From: Pratylenchus scribneri
Lineage: Eukaryota; Nematoda; Chromadorea; Rhabditida; Pratylenchidae
Length of the DNA stretch: 64,000 bases
Reading direction: 5' to 3'
Assembly: GCA_030063045.1 (NCBI GenBank)
Contig: JAQSEB010000142.1
Span: 992,001-1,056,000 of the forward strand
Shown here: positions 51,386 to 62,900 of the stretch, in pieces
Position numbering within the stretch: the first letter of the stretch is position 1
How the letters are laid out: each line of letters opens with the position of its first letter
Notes under the pieces: generated by a model
What the model was told of the DNA's origin: nothing
Seen by the model: the letters and a program-made list of their open reading frames with translations, nothing else
Databases searched by the model: none
Translations under genes and position numbers: made by a program

Positions 51386-53224
51386 TCACACACCGTTTAC
51401 GGGAGGATTGTGTATGGGAGGATTGAGGGGTTGTCGAATTTCGAATGTCTATATACATTTCAATTTCAATATTCATATTTCAGTGTGCCCACTTTTCAGA
51501 GCAAACATTTCAGTGCCATTTGTTTACACGTTATGTTTTTACATAAAAAAATGTATTTTTTTAAGGGTATTCATTGATAGAGAATCCAAATTTAATATTA
51601 TTTATTATTAGGGACCGGATTTTTATATGCAAGTGCATATTTCGTGCCAATGTTCCAAATGAGTTTCTGAATAGTGTTTTTATGAAATTTAAAATATTTT
51701 AAGAATAATTTTATTTTGAATATTTTCGCCTTTTTTTTGCCTAAAATTGTTGTTCAAAAATGCAGTAAAAACTCAATATTGCATATTTTAATAATTTCTG
51801 TGCATATTTTAGGAAATTTTTCCGAAATTTGCATATTTTTGTACTTTTTCGCGCATATAAATCCGGTCCCTAATTATTTTTTTTTCATATCCTTAATAGC
51901 TATCAGGGCTGCCAAAATACCCCCCCACGGGGGGCATTTGCCCCCTTTTTAGGATTTTGCCCCCTTTTTTGCCCCCCGAGCTGAGTTGCCCCCCAAATGC
52001 CCCCTTTTGATTTTTTGTTAAAATTTTCCCCAAATGGGTCATTTTTCTTCAAAATTTTTCGCTGCGCGGCAATTTTTTGGTCTAATTTTTCGCTGCGCGG
52101 CAATTTTTGGCAAAAATTTTCGCATTTTTGGCACTTTTTAAAATTGCCCCCCAAAATGCCCCCTTTTTAGCGAAAATGCCCCCCAAATGCCCCCTTTTTT
52201 ATACCAAAATGCCCCCCAAAGTGAAAAACCATCTGGCAGCCCTGATAGCTATACATTATATTTATATCTCTTAACTGATTAAAATTCTATCATAATACAC
52301 AAATAAATGATATCTGCGTAAATACTTATAATTCTATATGAACTTTTCAGTGTGATTTTTTGTCCTATTGGTACCAGCAAGTATTTGATGAAAAATATTC
52401 CAGCAGATTTCCGGATTAAACAATCGTGAACATGGATGTCATTATTCCGCATTTAACCCGAATATTCCTCGTAATTAAAGTTTTGGGTTCTTTTACCGAG
52501 AAATTGGGTCGATTTTTTGACTATAACTTTTTTATGCTTGATCCTATAACATCAAATTTTATACCCATTTTATAAAGCTCATCGAGACGCATCGATTGAG
52601 GTATAATTTGTCATGATTTGGCCAAAATTCGAAGTATTAAACCGTCCAAACCTATTTTGGTTTTTGGTTTATAACACTTTTAGTTTTGGGTACTTGTCTC
52701 GTTTACATCCCCTTTTTGAAAAGTGTTTAGTCCCCCTATTGGTCATCAAGTTTAGGGTTGGGGTCATTCAGGGATATGTTAGGGATTTGATTAGGATGAT
52801 ATAAAAATCATCTCAAATGTATCCTAAACCCAAACCCTAACTCTAACATCAAAGGGGAGACCCTTCACTTTTTCCTCACTTTTTCCAAGATGACCCAAAA
52901 AGGGGATACAAAGTCCACAAGTACCTTATATTTATAGAATTTAGAAATCAATATAATTGTTTAGCTCTTAATAATATATGAAAAAACTGAAATTTGGATT
53001 CTCCATCATCGAAGACCCTTAAATAACAGTTTTTAAATCAAAATATAAAGCTGAAATGTATACTTAACACCGAAACGTATGATCTGAAATGTGGAAATTG
53101 TATTATTATTACTTACTGGAGGATTTCGTTGTGCTGCAACAAATAATCCGCCATCAGAAGGAAGCATTGACAGCATCATGGAGAGGGCAATCAAAAAAAG
53201 CAATGGAAAGCGGAAGAAGAGCAT
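51386..53224 (-). CDS. Possible small secreted peptide, 2 exons
   Basis: Exon 1 (53224-53117) encodes a clear signal peptide, MLFFRFPLLFLIALSMMLSM, then LPSDGGLFVAAQRNPP, and ends at a strong GTAAGT donor in phase 0. A candidate second exon at 51448-51386 follows an AG acceptor in the same phase and reads TFEIRQPLNPPIHNPPVNGV before a TGA. Joined, they give 56 residues with three NPP motifs. Exon 1 is well supported; the link across 1.7 kb, which holds two transposon-like repeats, is a guess based on phase and the shared NPP motif. Function unknown. Confidence 0.35.
51609..51872. mobile_element. MITE with 'tagggaccggattt' ends
   Basis: The ends are TAGGGACCGGATTTTTATATGC and its inverse (gcgcatataaatccggtcccta). 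Inner repeats are 'tttgcatattttt' types. Related but decayed segments occur at about 19945-20140 and 22930-23120. I could not match an 8-bp target duplication, so the class is uncertain, though the ends resemble the TAGRG hAT-like group here. Confidence 0.7.
51904..52244. mobile_element. hAT-like MITE with C-run repeats
   Basis: The ends are CAGGGCTGCCAAAAT and its near inverse (atctggcagccctg), with a perfect 8-bp duplication ATAGCTAT (51896-51903 and 52245-52252). Both arms carry 'gccccccaaatgcccccttt' repeats and the interior has two copies of 'cgctgcgcggcaatttttgg', the motif also seen near 10090 and 21860. Confidence 0.92.
52545..52925. repeat. Two dispersed repeats in tandem
   Basis: The first part, to about 52700, has the motifs of the 'agctcatcgagacgcatcgattg' family found in the BTB and RING introns. 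The second, about 52700-52925, holds 'acccttcactttttcc', 'gacccaaaaaggggatac' and partly inverted arms; similar sequence is in the 23407 element and at 61640-61830. Confidence 0.55.
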
Positions 53225-54092
53225 TTTTCTATTAGAATGGAATTTTAATATATTTTAAATGAATTTTTGTATTAAATTTTACATAATTTATCTTCACTTT
53301 TATATGCCCAATTTTGGAATATTTGACGCAAATTATTTGACTGAATAAACAAAAATTAAATTCTTTCTCTATTTTTGAAGACTAAACCATTTTTATTACC
53401 ACAGCCAAATTAAAAAATTTTATGCACTTTGGCAAATGGTTTTATGGCATCGTTTTTAGTTTCTGTTGATCTCGACCAATCATACATTAAATAAATATTT
53501 ATCTGCACAATTGCGTAGTTTATTCATTTCATAAATTTGAAGTGGGCATTCGAAAGTCAAATAAATTTAAATGTTTCGCCTTCTTATCCAACTAAATTTT
53601 AATTTAATCGCTTCAAAAATACTCATTTAAATTTTTTTATTTATTCAACTAAATAAAACGGCCAAAGAAATTGCCAATAATGTGAACAAAATATATATTC
53701 TGTTTTTTATCATGCCTTAAAATTATTAAAAGAAATTGCTATAAATTATTATTCTATATTGGCATTTTAGTCTTGGCCCTCTGATTGCTAACATTTGCAA
53801 TGAAAAAGAATGTTTCAACAATTCAATGTTTTCGAGCCAATATCGCCCCTTTGCCAATTATTTCCATGGAAATTTCAAAGGCAATATTAGAGGATAAACT
53901 TTTCGAATTTGAGTAAAATATAAATATAATTATGTAAAATTAAAATATTCAAATGAATCAAAGATATAAATTAATTTTGATTTAAGGATGTCATTTAACC
54001 ATTATTTCGAATAAATTTAATGTGGAAGTAAAAGCATACAAATTGATTCCCTTCTTTCTTCACTTATTTGTCGATCCTCATTTTCCGAATTC
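53225..54092. other. AT-rich intergenic DNA, no gene seen
   Basis: No convincing exon or repeat. It would contain the promoter of the small secreted peptide gene (-) and the 3' UTR of the SPRY gene (-). Confidence 0.5.
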
Positions 54093-55059
54093 TTATTCTA
54101 GGATGCGATCAAATTCTTTGAATTGCCATTGTTCTTTTCCAAAATTCACGCGAAATGAATCGCCGCCATAGCGCATACTAAGAGCCGGAAAAAGTTCGAT
54201 ATTTGCAAATTTTGAAGGCAAATCGAACTCTCCTATAATTGATTTTCCATTTTTTATAAAAAAATTTTTAATTTACCTGACCATTTTCCATTCAATGTGG
54301 CACCAAACAATTTGCCATTGCATGTGGCAAAAAATGTTCTTTGAGAATTTGGTCGCTGGATTATGCCAAGGCCAATCACATCTCCTTTTTCAAATTCCAC
54401 ATAGCCTTTTTCGAATCTAATAATGTAATTTTCGTCAATCCAAACCACGCTTTTGTGGCTAGTTCCAATTGAATTTTTCTTCCATCCAAGCGATGTGCCT
54501 TCCAATGGAAATTTTTGGTCGCAAAATCCAATTCGATTGCTGTAATTTCTGAATAATGCATAAAATATTTTGTTTTGCTATTAGAATATAAAAAATTACG
54601 AAGTCCATTTTTTGAGATTGAGAATTTGCACTTCAAAATAGAAGGAAATTATTCGTTTTTTGATGCCATTTAATTTTGGAATTGGCAAAATTGCTCGAAC
54701 ACAATTAATTCCTAAAAAATAATTTATTTAATTAATATGAAGTTTTTCAATGTTCAAAATTTTCACGATTTGTTACCATTTGATCCAGAATGCTTAACAC
54801 TAAATCCCTTATCAGAAATTTCCAATTTTGGTCCACAAGCCTCCATAAATAATTTATTGTTTTTCATTGCCTAAATAATTATAAATTTTTTTAATATTTT
54901 CTACAAATATTTCACTTCTTTTATGCCATTGATCATTTTTTGAACATTTTTTGCCAAAAGGCCATTTGGCATTTTGGCCAGAAGACCAAAAGCATTTTCA
55001 AATGGCAATGAGCCAAACAATTCATTCAACAATTCGGCTGGCATTCCTTTGCGATTCAT
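54093..55059 (-). CDS. SPRY-domain protein, 5 exons, 205 aa
   Basis: Minus-strand exons are 55059-54916, 54870-54777, 54711-54600, 54548-54277 and 54232-54093, all in frame. Exon 1 is a 48-residue leader (MNRKGMPAELLNELFGSLPF) with no signal peptide. The rest is one SPRY domain: VRAILPIPKLNGIKKRIISF, NRIGFCDQKFPLEGTSLGW, GDVIGLGIIQRPNSQRTFFA and a final ELFPALSMRYGGDSFRVNF. The four SPRY exons have the same phases (0,1,2,1) and the same last-exon length (140 nt) as exons 5-8 of the SPRY-RING gene. SPRY modules bind partner proteins, often in ubiquitin-ligase adaptors of RanBPM or SPSB type. It looks intact and cytoplasmic. Confidence 0.85.
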
Positions 55060-55603
55060 TTTTAGAATTTTTTAAGAAGATTTGAGAGTAATAATTGTTT
55101 TAAAATATGAATATCTGAAATATTATGGAATGCTTAAAATAAATGCATATCCCACTACTCTCCGGATCTAATTTTATATTTAAAAGACAAATTAAGAGAG
55201 ACAAATATCTTCCAACACCACAATATAATTTGACTAAAATTTGAATAATGCAATACGATAAAAATGCCAAAATTAGGATAAAATTTATTGCAAATTCACA
55301 GATTATTTTTATACTTTATCTATTTGTTTGCAGAAATTTAATTGAATTTTCAATGGGAAAGCCAAACATCACAAAGGGTCATCAAATGCAGATTAAAATG
55401 AGAATTGAATTGTCTTGGGAAAATTAAAAATTACCCTTGGAAAATTTTCTGAAAATATTTTTTAATCGAGGAGGAGAGTACAGGATGGTGGACTTTTTTG
55501 TTTTTTTTGATTGATGAATGCACAATGAAATAATGAATAGATTTGAAAATAAGATGGGACATGGGAGTGGAATGGACTTAAAAAATGGAAAGGAAAAAAT
55601 GGG
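55060..55603. other. Intergenic DNA, no gene seen
   Basis: AT-rich spacer between the SPRY gene and the GC-rich ORF, with no exon or bounded repeat visible. Confidence 0.5.
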
Positions 55604-57118
55604 TCAATTTTGCCAATTTCCCATATTCAATGATGATTGTTCATTGTTGATGTATCTGCCTCCCCCATCCACCTTCTTATAGTAAAAATTATGTGTTTGA
55701 GTCCTATTCAAAGGCTCAGGGGACATAATAATTGAAGAACCCCGGCACCGCTCGACCTCATGTCCTTGACGGTTACCCGCCTCCAGACCTGGGCTTGTTC
55801 TCATTTGCTGAGTCACCATCTGTTCTATGGCTTCTCTCTCAATAGCTAGATGTATTTTCGGGCTTAATCCCGTGCTTTCATCATCTTCCAGACGTGATTG
55901 ATCATCCGGGCTTGATCTAAACATCATTATTCGCCCTTCATCCATTCGGACGTTTGGTGCTACCTTTTTGCCAGTAAATGGGTCGAATGCACAGTTTCCA
56001 CGTGCGTAGGCTTCATAACCCAAATTCCTGGTCGATGGATCGTAACTTTCCCCGATGGGTTGGTATTTCCCTAATGGGTTAGCTTTCAGCCTTTCACAAG
56101 TGTTATGTGCGACTCCTCCCTTGCTTAGCTTCTTCTCATCAGCCTTTGGCCGTGTAACTGTTGATTTCAAGCTTTCGCTTTCATCCAGCCCTTTCATCTC
56201 AGCTTTCAGCCGTAAGTCGTCTTCCTGCGGACTCTCGTCCTGGTATGGCTCCACATTATTCTCTGAACCATTTCCCGTAAAGGTCGGGTCAATGCCCTTG
56301 TCTTGGTTCATTCTCATTCCCATATTGGTAATTTGCTGGCCTTCGCCCTCGTGGGGAATTGGGACAGGGTGGCTTAATCCCTTATAATTGCCAATTTCAT
56401 ATCCCGATTGGGTTCCTTTCTCTTCTTCATTCTCTGCCATCATATTCTCGGCTAATGGCCGTTGACCTTTGTTCTCGCCGGCCTCTCGGCGTTCCATATG
56501 AATGGATAACTCCGAACCATTCTCATATTTGATTTGAGTTTTACGGCGATCAATGATCCCGAACGGTACCTTACTATAAGGCCCCACCGATCCCACTTCG
56601 ACCGGGCGGTGTTTAAACCGATTGCGCCCCATCCCGGGTAGCGTCTTCTTTTGATGAGTTTCCCTGATTGGGTGAATTCCGCTATTTTGAGCTATTGATC
56701 TTTGAACCAGATCGTCCCAATCCTTCAAACTTTTGTTACAAAACCCTGGACTTACCAGTGCCCCGCACTTGGCCATCCGCTCGGCACATTCCAATGTGTT
56801 TCCAGCAAATCCTCGGAGTCCGCGGCATCCAATGGCATGCATTCCGGCAACCTCCATTGAACGGCCTCCATCGGCATGCATTCCGGCAACCTCCGACTGG
56901 CTACTTCCGCGCCCGATTTTGTTCGCATTGTTGGCACATTGTTGTCGGCCCAGCTTGTTGTCCAACTTCGGCACATTCGCCATTGTTGTTGTTTTGGTTT
57001 GTTGTTGTTGGACGAGCATAATTGGTTTGGATTGTTGAATAATAGCTTTTATTTTAGCAATTTTAGCTTGAATAATTCGCTGGAATTCACGGCCAATTTG
57101 AGACTGATTTTTAGTCAA
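55604..57118 (-). CDS. GC-rich single-exon ORF, unknown, possibly retroelement
   Basis: The open frame spans 504 codons without an intron, unlike every other gene here. The first ATG in frame is at 57019-57017, giving 471 residues; the 33 codons before it have no ATG. The protein starts with a Gln-rich patch (LVQQQQTKTTTMANVPK), has a duplicated Cys/Gly segment (SEVAGMHADGGRSMEVAGMH), a charged, disordered middle, and ends YYKKVDGGGRYINNEQ. GC content is far above its surroundings. About 40 bp upstream of the frame on the minus strand lies TATTTAAGG, and a GC hairpin (ccccggctgagaccgcgggg) precedes it, as in an LTR promoter. No reverse transcriptase, protease or long terminal repeats were recognised. 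A captured gag-like or foreign ORF is one reading; function is unknown. Confidence 0.5.
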   Translation of the reverse strand: MTKNQSQIGREFQRIIQAKIAKIKAIIQQSKPIMLVQQQQTKTTTMANVPKLDNKLGRQQCANNANKIGRGSSQSEVAGMHADGGRSMEVAGMHAIGCRGLRGFAGNTLECAERMAKCGALVSPGFCNKSLKDWDDLVQRSIAQNSGIHPIRETHQKKTLPGMGRNRFKHRPVEVGSVGPYSKVPFGIIDRRKTQIKYENGSELSIHMERREAGENKGQRPLAENMMAENEEEKGTQSGYEIGNYKGLSHPVPIPHEGEGQQITNMGMRMNQDKGIDPTFTGNGSENNVEPYQDESPQEDDLRLKAEMKGLDESESLKSTVTRPKADEKKLSKGGVAHNTCERLKANPLGKYQPIGESYDPSTRNLGYEAYARGNCAFDPFTGKKVAPNVRMDEGRIMMFRSSPDDQSRLEDDESTGLSPKIHLAIEREAIEQMVTQQMRTSPGLEAGNRQGHEVERCRGSSIIMSPEPLNRTQTHNFYYKKVDGGGRYINNEQSSLNMGNWQN

Positions 57119-57986
57119 GTCAGGGAAGACTGACTTGCCTCACATCACCTCATCCTTAAATAGGGTCCTCCCCGCGGTCTCAGCCGGGGATTTATTTAGT
57201 CATCAATTTTCCCTTTTTGGGTGAGTGAGTCAAGTTTTCTCTTCACTTTATGTGTGCGATGATTGATTTGTGTGTGCGTCCATTTGCAATGGCCGCCCAC
57301 TTCTCTTCTTTACTCTGCTCTCTCGCAGTGATAGGAATAGGAGGCCTCCTCTGCCTGCTTCCTTTTCCCGCCCATTTTCTCATCAATGGACGCTTTCCTT
57401 TCATTCGCTTATTGCGTCGGCCCTTCCCTTTGGGTCTTTGGAATTTTATTTGGAAATTGGGAAAGGAAAATGTTGGAGATTTGGGAAGAAATGTTTTGGG
57501 ATTGTTTGGGTTGGATGTTGGGCTTTGCCCAACATCGCCCATCCTTTACATTATTCATGTCCATTCTATTTCTATTGTTGTTCCAAATTGCAAGAATCAT
57601 TAACTGAATAAATTGCTCTTGATCTCCTTAATGAGTATAAATTAAATTCAAAATAAGAACAATTCTCTTTATTAACTTTGAAAGATATATGGGGATTAGA
57701 AGGCTTTTATGAAGGTTAATTTTTACAGCAAAAATACATAAAAATCAATATAAAATTTTATTAAATATTCAAATAAAGGCCTTACAAACGAATTTTCTTC
57801 ATGTGGATTTCTTCGAATTTTTGATTTCAGATGGAGAATGCAAAGTAAATATGATTTTTCTCATTCTACTCATTTTATTATTTTAAGACGGTTTTAATCA
57901 TACCACCAGAAATGTGGATGGATATTGGCCAGGAATCCAAGTGGAATTAAAAAGAATTTAAAAATATTTTTTTAATTTTTTTGCAG
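57119..57986. other. GC-rich upstream flank, then AT-rich spacer
   Basis: 57119-57610 keeps the raised GC content of the ORF and contains a TATA-like TATTTAAG on the minus strand and an inverted pair 'gttgggcaaagcccaac' near 57515-57535. Overlapping open frames on both strands are explained by the base composition. From 57610 the DNA is AT-rich again with no clear exon. Confidence 0.5.
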
Positions 57987-59008
57987 CTGACCAATGTATT
58001 GTTTGGCTTTTGCACCATGCACGTTTGCTCGTTTATACCTCTCATCCAGAACATTTTGGTTTGTTTGATTTATCTTCTCTTCAATATCATGAATTGAATA
58101 AAGATTTTAATCTTTCGAAATTTGTACCTCAAAAATATTTTAATTTTCAAAATTTTTTTTCCGAAATTCTTCAGAACCCTAGAACATGAATTTGGCATCC
58201 ATTTCATTATATTTAGAAGTAATTAGGCATATAAATTTTAGAACCTCTTTAAAGTCTAAGAGAAAGTGGACATACAAATTTCAAATAAGAAAGTTGCTTG
58301 AAAATAAAATTAATTCGTTAATTTTTACAATAAAAACGACATATTTTTACGAATTAAAATATTTTTGTAATTCAAAACATCTTTTTACAACCATGGTTTT
58401 ACAATTTTACGAATCTATTCAGAACATTTTTTATACCGATGTTTTTGCAATCAAAACATTTTTGTCAAAAAATCTTTTTCTTTTTTTTAATTACAAATCA
58501 AAGTAAATTTATATATTTAAAATTCAAAGATGGGGAAAAAATTGCAATAATAGTAAAAATTCGTTATTTTATCCAGGCATTGCCCCATTGGAAGGAATGT
58601 TCATGGAAACGCCCGTGCTTGCCGTAAATTGTGGTGGACCCAAAGAGACTGTTGTGGATGGATGCACCGGATTCCTTAGGGAATCTAAAGCCGAATCATT
58701 TTGTGACATTTTGCTCAAAGCTTACAAAGAACCGGCTGAAATGAAAAGAATGGGAAAGGAAGGTATTTTTTTATTTTTTTTTAAAATTTATTAAAAATTT
58801 TATTTTCAAATTTTATTAATTTTTTTGAGTAACTTTTAAAAAAATCAAATAATTTTATATAAGGACAATATTTTTTTTAACAAATTCCACAGGTCACCAA
58901 CGAGTTCTACAACATTTCTCATTTGATGCATTTGCGAAGAAATTGAACGACCATATTTTGAATGCGAAGAGGATGAAAATGGAAAATAAAATCATCAAAA
59001 TTAATTAA
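57987..59008 (+). pseudogene. ALG2-like mannosyltransferase, C-terminal fragment
   Basis: Three exons, 57987-58058, 58577-58762 and 58893-59008, join in phase. They read LLHHARLLVYTSHPEHFGIA, PLEGMFMETPVLAVNCGGP, ETVVDGCTGFL and a C-terminal helix. This is the nucleotide-sugar-binding half of a GT4 glycosyltransferase: the ExxxFGIxPLE pattern, here PEHFGIAPLEGM, matches ALG2, which adds mannose to the dolichol-linked oligosaccharide at the ER. Only about 125 residues are present, against more than 400 in full ALG2. No N-terminal exons are legible upstream, where the GC-rich ORF lies. It is either a truncated copy or has very distant first exons. Confidence 0.65.
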
Positions 59009-59950
59009 TGAATGATTAGTTGCTTTTAATTTGAATTTATTCTTGAGTCTAAACTTCTAATAGGATGATTCGATACCTCTGCATAAATTTGTTGCCCAAA
59101 AACTAATATCAATTCTATCAGCGGTTTCACTCTATTAATAGCACTCTCTTTGATTTCGTGACAATAAACATCTTGGTAAGATGAACTTTTGCAAGATGAC
59201 CGGGAGTAACCCCAGTAAAATGTATTTGCAAGGATGACCGGGAGTAACCCTAGTAAAATGTATATTCCCGCTCAATTTGATGCAAAATTAAGCCTATTTT
59301 GATGGACAACTAAGCTTTTGCGTTAATTTTTCTTTATGAAAAAATATTTAAAAATTTTTCAATATATATCTTTAATGTTTTTTATAGAAATATATAAATA
59401 AATTAAAAAAGACCAACAATTTAATAAATTAAATTAAAATTAATATTATACAAGATAATAAAAGAATAATAAATCTTGGTTCATAAATTTAAAAAAAAAT
59501 AATAATTTCGTTTTGATGCACTTTTATAATATTGCCATATAAATTGACCATTTTAAAAATATGGAGAAAAGGACCCTTGAATTTAAATTCAATATTTTTG
59601 ATAATAAATAAAGAAATTGGATCCGTGAGGAGAGCAGTGTAATCATATGGAGATTGAATGTTACAAAAAGTCTATGATAATTAATTTTAGTAACTATTCG
59701 AAAAAATCCACGAATTCAATTTTTAACAGAATAATGCTTGAATAGAATTGTAAAATTTTAGTTGACAAATTTCGATTGAAGAAATAATAAACAAATCATA
59801 CATGTTAAATTTTCCAATAAAATATGACAATTCAGTAAAAACACAATGTTTGTCTTTTCACATTTATAACAAATAGCAAAAAGTGGCACTGAGGAGTCGA
59901 GAGGTGATTTGTTCCCCAAAGTCAAATCCATTTTTCACATATTGCCATCT
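59009..59950. other. Intergenic DNA between convergent genes
   Basis: A short tandem duplication near 59195-59265 repeats 'gatgaccgggagtaacccta'. Otherwise AT-rich with no exon visible. Confidence 0.5.
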
Positions 59951-62900
59951 TCAATACCCTCGTCCTCGTCGACGTCTATTAGAGGTAGGGGTAGAAGGTG
60001 GTTTTCGACACATCTGAAAATAATAGAGAATAATTTTTTAGAATTGATCTCTTTGGGCATTTACTCTTTTTAGAAAATCATAAATTACCGTAAAACTTCT
60101 ATTAGTAACCCCGGGGTTACTAATTTTCAGAGACCCTCTGAGGTGGGAATTTTTCTGAAATTTTTGAGACAAAAAAATGCTTATTTCGGCTTAATTTTAC
60201 CTACTAATTGGTTATTTCTACTAATTGGTTATTTTTGACAAAAAAAATTTTTTGGGAGGAAGGGGGGGTTACTAATAGAGCGGGGGTTTCAAATAGAGCG
60301 GGGGTTTCAAATAGAGCGGGGGTTTCTAATAGAAGTTTTACGGTAATCTACATATTATATAAATTTTTTTGAAGAAATTTTTGCAACAAAATTTTTTTAA
60401 TTACATTTTATGTCATAAAAGTTGTAAATTCATCGATTTTTTTTTGCTTTTTAAAAATATCATTATTTTAATTTTCAGTTTTTTGAAACAAATAGAAAAT
60501 TTGAAAAATTTGATTCCATAAAGAGATTATTTTTTTAGAATGGTGCACAAAAGACTCCAAATACACATATTTTATGATCACATTTTTATAAATCGACAGT
60601 TAGGAGAAAAGCAGAATAGTGACCATAGGCTTAATATAAAAACTCCAATGTAAATCAAATTATATTGCACTTTATTAGGCTAAAATATATATAAGCTTTG
60701 ATCAATATTGGATATTTATTAATATGATAAAAACACAAAAGCATAATTTTAAATAAACCAACAGTTTTTTCTCATAATCTGGTAACCAACATCAATACTA
60801 TTGATATCATTTTGAAGCTAATTTTAAGCATTAATCAGCAGCTTTTTCTCAATCTAAGATATTCCATTTTCTCTCCAAATATATTAAAATTGAAAAACAA
60901 CAATAATTTTAGGGATTAGAATTTAATAAATTTCGAAATGATAAAATCAAAATTAATAATATGTCCACTCACCACTGAAAAAGAATAGGTGCACTCGGTG
61001 GTGGTCCCATATTGGTTTTGCATTCCAAAATGGTTAAAATTTCCAACTCCTTGTCCATATGTTACTCCATGTGGCCAAGAATTATAATTGCTATAATTCA
61101 TTCCGTCCATTCCATGTATTCCCTCCATTCCATGCATTTTTGATTTCATTTTTCGTCTTTGCTTTTTAGTATAATTCCCCTGAACAATGTGCTGTTGGGT
61201 GAAACTAGATTGATGATAGAAATCCGAATGCCCATTTTCCTCTGTAAACGAAATTGGAATGAAATTAACAAAATCAAAAATGTTAAATTATTCAAGTGAA
61301 TATTAATTCTAAATTTAACAAATTTGTCATCATAGCTTTTTGATTGAATTAATAAAAAGAAAGAATTTGTGAATTTGATTGAAATTCCAAAAAGTTATGA
61401 ATGAAAAAAGAGGACAAATATACAAAATCAAAATTTCTATAAAATTTTGGCTAATTATTTTTTATTATGTTAAAATCATTTTGTTTTAAAATTTATCTAC
61501 AGAACGTCTTAAATCCAATATATTTAAGTTTTTAAGAGATTTATAAAATGATAGAAATCAGTTATCGAAAATCCGACGTTTTTTCGTATTCGAAATCCGA
61601 TTCGAAAATTTTTTGGCCAATCCGATCTGAAATCCTTATCCGACATTTTCACCAAACGGTGGCAACCAAGCCGGGGATAGGTTACGGAGATGGAGTAAAA
61701 ATAAAAATCATCTCATGTAAATCCTAACTCTATCACTATTCACTACTCCCAAGAGACGACCCTTCACTTTTTCCCCAACTTTTTCTATGTGAGGAAAAAA
61801 TTGGACCCAAACGAGATAAGTACCTTATAAATAAATCACCCACCTTCGCTGGAAGAATGTTCTGGAGCAGCAGCTCGAGCACCGTACCCATCACCATCAT
61901 CGTCATCATTTTGCTGATGGGAACCAGAAGAAGAAGAAGATTTATATTTTCTTCCCGATTTCTTGGAAGTTCTCTCTCCTCCAACCACTTTCTTTTTCTT
62001 TTCTTCATTTTTTGAATGGTTTTTGTTGCTCTCAAAATTCAATTTGTTTCTGCTTTTCATCAATGTTGACAGTTCAATATCACTTTTTGATCGCTTAATA
62101 GTTTCTCTTCCCACCGGTGCCGAATAAGACCTTACAATTTTTGCCCTTTTCTTCAACGCCTTCCAATCGATTTCTTCAACTTTCTTTCCTTCTTTCTTTG
62201 TTGTGGAAATATTCACTGACATTTTTTTATCTGATATTTTTGGTTCAATTTTTACCGTCGTTTCCGTTGATTCAATTTTTATCTTCGTTTTTCTTCTCTC
62301 CAAATCCACTTTTACTGACGCACTTCTTCCCTTATCCTCTGGTTTCATAACAATTTTTAATGACGATTTTGTTTCTTTATTTTCTTGTTCCGTTTTTTTC
62401 TCTTTATCTTCTTCTTCTGATTCCTCCTCAAATATTACTGACAATTTTCTCTTTGATTTCTCTGCAAATTTTACTGGCTGTTCTTTCTCCGAATCCAATG
62501 GTATTTCTACTTTCGTTATGATTCTCTCCGGTTCAATTTTAATCGTTGTTTTGACTCTCTCTGCATTCTTAGTCTCAATTTTCACTTTCGTTTCGTTGCT
62601 ATCCGAATGTTTGTCTTTTTTCAATTTCTCTCCACTTTTTTCTTCTTTCTTTGAGGTAAATACCTATAATTTAATATTAGAAATAGAATTTAAAAAGTCT
62701 TCCATATTATAGGTCATTTTCATTGGTTTTAGTGTACAATTCCATTAATTTTTAGATCAATTTAAATAAAAATTAATATTATATATTGTCAAAATTCTAT
62801 TTGTTAATTTGATATAATATCCAAACGATACGCTTAATTCTTTCCAATTATTAGAGACCGGCAAAATGTCATCTGCGAGATTCCGGACCGGATTTTTTTC

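Noticed and set aside
57250..57611. Overlapping plus-strand frames of 73-117 codons
   Set aside because: They overlap each other and a minus-strand frame in a GC-rich patch, lack splice context and look like composition artefacts.
62117..62712. Plus-strand Phe/Ser-rich frames of up to 169 codons
   Set aside because: They are the antisense of the Lys/Glu-rich minus-strand exon, whose splice junctions fit on both sides.
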